Source of the DNA: Bacillota bacterium
GTDB taxonomy: Bacteria; Bacillota; UBA4882; UBA8346
NCBI GenBank assembly: GCA_023392595.1
Contig: JAEVYU010000008.1
Coordinates: 53,665 to 117,664 of the forward strand
DNA: 64,000 bases
Direction of reading: 5' to 3'
Translations under genes and position numbers: made by a program
Shown: one piece after another, positions 61,260 to 64,000 of the stretch
Position numbering within the stretch: position 1 is the stretch's first letter
How the letters are laid out: each line of letters opens with the position of its first letter
Notes under the pieces: generated by a model
What the model was told of the DNA's origin: nothing
What the model saw: the letters and a program-made list of their open reading frames with translations, nothing else
Databases searched by the model: none

Positions 61260-62467
61260 TCAAGCGGGACCGTTCTCAAGGAGCTTCAGCCGATCTTTAT
61301 GACACAACAGATAATAAACAAAAATGTTGCCAATCATACTGCCGACGAAAGTGAATACATTACACGATAATTCGTATACAAAACAGCCACACCCAGCACA
61401 TAAGACCACCCTAATCCAATACCGATGTCAAGGAACAAAAAGTAAGTTGCCGTTGCCAAACCCTTGCGATCAGAACAAGTTTTCACCGCCATGGCTTGAA
61501 ATGATGGGTTCAAGGCCCCATAGCCGAGCCCGATAATGAATCCCGCGGCCAAAAGTCCGGTCGGACTTTGGATTCGGCTTAATCCGAGCATTCCGATCAC
61601 AAAAATAACGATAGCGGGGTAAATAACCACGTTGGCGCCTTTTCGGTCAAACAATTTCCCGATAACAGAGCGAGGTACGATAATGGCAGCCGCGAAAAAC
61701 GCGAAAAAGCCGCTGGCAAATTCCATGATTCCCACACTTTTGGCATAAGTCGGAATGAAAGCAAGGATTCCTCCGTAGACAAATGCCAGGAAAAAGCCAG
61801 TGATCGCCGCCGGCAACGCCCTCGGTTCGATATAATTTCTCCAGCCGGCCGAATTCTTGGTGTCACTCTGGGTATGCGGTTGTGCTTCAGGAAGCTTAGT
61901 CATTATTCCACTAATGAAGGATAACAAAGCCAATATCCCGCAAAATCCGTACAATACCGTAAAATTGTAATGAATGACGATAAGCAAGCTCAAAAAGGGG
62001 CCTGTTACCATCGCCAGGCTTGTGAACATGGCAAGATACCCGATTCCCTCTCCCTTGCGGCTTTCCGGGGCAATGATCGCCCCTATGGTTGAGGTGGCAG
62101 TGGTTCCCATTCCAAAGCCGACTCCGTGGAAAAACCGCAAAACCAGCAAAATGAAGATATTGCGCACACCGAGATAGCTGCCGCTTGCAAGTAAAAACAT
62201 ACCCAAAGACAGTAAAAGAAACTTCCTTTTCTCAAACCTGTCAATCCATTTCCCCGCGAAAAGCCGGCAGGAGACCGCGCCTACCTGAAATAGCGCAACG
62301 GTAAGTCCCACCTCTTGATTTCCGCTTTTCAAAAAATCCACCACGAAGATGGGCAACGCGGTCAGCAGTGCGTAATGCGTCATAAATTGAAAAAAGCAAC
62401 TTAAACAAATACCGATATAACTTTTCGTCCACAGCCTGTTCTCAGCCAAAATTATTGCATCTCCCAT
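61260..62467 (-). pseudogene. MFS drug/metabolite transporter with a C-terminal frameshift
   Basis: The main frame (to 61334, 377 residues) is a major facilitator: TM1 FQFMTHYALLTALPIFVVDF, the motif A-like GKWIDRFEKRKFLL, RFFHGVGFGMGTTATST and GLGYGALNPSFQAMAV. It ends abruptly after YRVMYSLSSAV. Shifting frame at about 61353 continues TFVGSMIGNIFVYYLLCHKD, then RLKLLENGPA and stop at 61260, which is the expected last helix and tail. One base appears to be deleted, so the gene is recently broken or there is a sequencing error. Confidence 0.75.
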
Positions 62468-62614
62468 TAAATAAGCACCGTATAATAGTGAGCGTTTCGA
62501 CAGGGTTTATATTGTCGTCATAACCCAACTATGACCTTGCCCTGGTAAAGTAGACTCTGAAAACGCGTAATTACTCGTCGGCACATAGATTTACGTTTTT
62601 TAAATAAGTTTCCA

Positions 62615-63325
62615 TCAAGCAGCCCGGCTTATAGTGGTCAACGGAGCAGTATAACCGCAATTGGAATGTCGCCGCTGGGGATTGTAGAAAATCTCGATAT
62701 ATTCAAAGATTGCCGCATTGGCTGCGGCCCGCGTCCGAAATCGCCTTCCATACAGCCATTCCTGTTTCAGCTTTCCCCAAAATGGTTCCATAGTCGCGTT
62801 ATCGTAACAGTTACCCTTGCGACTCATGCTGTACACAAAGCCGTTTTTGCCCAGCAACTGCTGATACTCCTCACTGGCATAATGGACACCACGATCTGAG
62901 TCTACTATCAATCCCTTTCTTGCACCGGTACGCCCGATAACTTTAATTAGCGCATTGCTGACAAGGACTGTTTTTTCATGTGTTGGGCCATGGCAAAACC
63001 GACAATCGCCCGATTATAAAGATCCATAACTCCGGCTAGATATAGCCAGCCTTCGTCCGTCGCAACATACGTTATGTCATTGAGCCATTTTTGATTGGGA
63101 AGTCGACATTAAAGTCCCGATTTAATAAATTTTCCGCCACCGGCAAGCTGTGATTCGAATTACTTGTAGCCCGATATTTCTTCACCGTTCTTGCCCGGAG
63201 CCTACTTTCACGCATTAGCCGAGCTACCCTATTTCTGCTGGGAGCACCCTTGTCAGCAAGTTCAACGGTTATGCGCGGGCTACCATATATGCCATGACTT
63301 TTCTTATGAATGCTCTTTATTTGTT
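62615..63325 (-). pseudogene. Decayed IS3-family (IS150-type) transposase, OrfB part
   Basis: The open piece 62615-62911 gives SDRGVHYASEEYQQLLGKNG, SMSRKGNCYDNATMEPFWGK and FYNPQRRHSNCGYTAP, the C-terminal DDE (rve) core. Upstream, other frames give IHKKSHGIYGSPRITVELAD, RVARLMRESRLRARTVKKYR and NLLNRDF. Further pieces (TYVATDEGWLYLAGVMDLYN) are interrupted by stops and frameshifts. orfA and the 5' part of orfB are missing. No intact ends or target duplication found. Confidence 0.85.
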
Positions 63326-63404
63326 ATCCATAATGCATGCCTTGGCTCATTTATAATCTACAGGCTCTCACTCTTATTAGTACAGTTTAGAGATAGCTGT
63401 TTAA

Positions 63405-64000
63405 CTACAGATCAATCCGTTCCACTTTGTGTCCTAAAAATTCCTCCAGTCTCTTATCGGAGTATTGGATATTGACGGTTTTATAGATATGCTGGTACCC
63501 GCGGCCTAAAAAAGGAATGGAAAACGGTTTATCCTTTAAATAATTCTGCTGAAATTCTCCCGAAAAACATTCGATGTACGCGTCGACGTATTCCATTGTA
63601 ATTGGGTTCTGTCCATGGCTACCATAAATATCTTTGATGTCCTTTTCTAATCGTTTTATCTTTTTCCAGCTGTCAAGTGCCATGGAAAACGGGGCGTTTC
63701 TATCAGATTCGAAAAAATAAATGATCACGAAATTACAAATCATATCTCCTGAAAAAAGTCTCTTTTTTGCCCTATCCAGCAGCATGATATGCCCATAAGA
63801 ATGCCCCGGTGTAAATATTACCTCCAAAGTCTTTCCGCCCAAGTTAAACAATTCTCCATCCTTTACAAAATGTGGAGTCAGGACTCGGAGCAGGCTCTTT
63901 TCAGCGAATGCTTTGCTATCAAAACGTTCAATGGCTTCAGGTTTATTCTCTTTCAGAAATTTTACTCCCGACTCAGCCGCGAACTGCCTTTCAGGCTTTG
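63405..64000 (-). CDS. Metallo-beta-lactamase-fold hydrolase, 5' end outside the window
   Basis: The frame is open to the right edge (about 197 visible residues). TPGHSYGHIMLLDRAKKRLF-SGD carries the third metal-ligand His and the bridging Asp of MBL-fold hydrolases; IYGSHGQNP provides the last His. The HxHxDH motif should lie beyond the window. The C-terminal helical part (YIECFSGEFQQNYLKDKPFS) is typical of glyoxalase II-like or MBL-fold phosphodiesterase-like proteins. Substrate unknown. Confidence 0.75.
   Translation of the reverse strand, partial: KPERQFAAESGVKFLKENKPEAIERFDSKAFAEKSLLRVLTPHFVKDGELFNLGGKTLEVIFTPGHSYGHIMLLDRAKKRLFSGDMICNFVIIYFFESDRNAPFSMALDSWKKIKRLEKDIKDIYGSHGQNPITMEYVDAYIECFSGEFQQNYLKDKPFSIPFLGRGYQHIYKTVNIQYSDKRLEEFLGHKVERIDL

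Overview
The window is about 64 kb of a low-GC, spore-forming, flagellated Firmicute chromosome around the replication origin. The gene order rsmG-mnmG-mnmE-jag-yidC-yidD-rnpA-rpmH / oriC / dnaA-dnaN-recF-gyrB is the classic Bacillota origin layout. A Spo0E-family protein points to sporulation, two SigD-type promoters to motility, and a DUF370/RemB protein and CheD to Firmicutes. FlgI (P-ring) and an FtsEX-EnvC-like-CtpA-YibQ-like cluster are features shared with diderm lineages. No species is named because nothing in the window identifies one.

Layout. 1-7.7 kb (minus strand): tRNA modification genes, with two tandem mnmG paralogues, then the membrane insertase/RNase P/L34 block. 7.7-9.7 kb: a bipartite oriC, with DnaA boxes on both sides of dnaA and a DnaA-trio plus AT-rich unwinding site before dnaN. 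9.7-15.7 kb: dnaN, recF, a DciA-like protein with a zinc ribbon, remB, gyrB, tadA and two tRNA-Ser genes. 15.8-18.6 kb: an accessory patch with two short-period repeat arrays (33 bp and 21 bp) around a Gfo/Idh/MocA oxidoreductase. 18.7-26.2 kb: a SigD-driven operon of a J-domain protein, a leucine-rich-repeat protein and cheD-A-W-R-B-Y. 26.4-31.5 kb: ddl, a PHP phosphatase, rapZ and yvcK. 31.6-35.9 kb: flgF-flgG-flgA-flgI-flgJ behind a second SigD-type promoter, with an attenuator-like leader between flgF and flgG. 36-40.5 kb: a membrane protein, an rRNA-type methyltransferase, glgA, a GalT-like gene and tRNA-Thr. 41.2-43.8 kb: a Dam-type restriction-modification cassette flanked by inverted copies of a 109-bp palindromic element, with a LexA-type box in its promoter. 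43.8-47.5 kb: a C5-epimerase-like lipoprotein, a D,D-carboxypeptidase, and small genes including a probable SOS-controlled 45-residue membrane protein. 47.6-51.4 kb: leuCDB with a DNA-binding methyltransferase. 51.6-57.4 kb: the ftsEX/envC/ctpA/deacetylase wall-remodelling cluster and spo0E. 57.6-60.9 kb: a phage-type repressor and a Ro60 (TROVE) locus. 61-64 kb: a frameshifted MFS transporter, a decayed IS3-family transposase and a partial metallo-beta-lactamase-fold hydrolase.

The most interesting system is the Ro60 locus. Three tandem Y-RNA-like genes lie just upstream of the TROVE protein. Each is closed by a perfect 8-bp terminal stem, carries the box GGTTACTTCG (GCGTTACTTCG in the first), and contains a circularly permuted tRNA-like module: T-arm, 7-bp acceptor helix, U8 and D-arm. 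The second also has a complete anticodon arm with anticodon ACG. A small SD-preceded ORF sits between the first and second RNAs.

Other signals worth attention are LexA-type boxes at the restriction-modification promoter and at the 45-residue membrane protein, two families of miniature palindromic repeats, two genes whose Shine-Dalgarno sites are buried in 13-bp hairpins, and the doubled mnmG. All functional calls come from reading the sequence and recalled family motifs. No database search was run.
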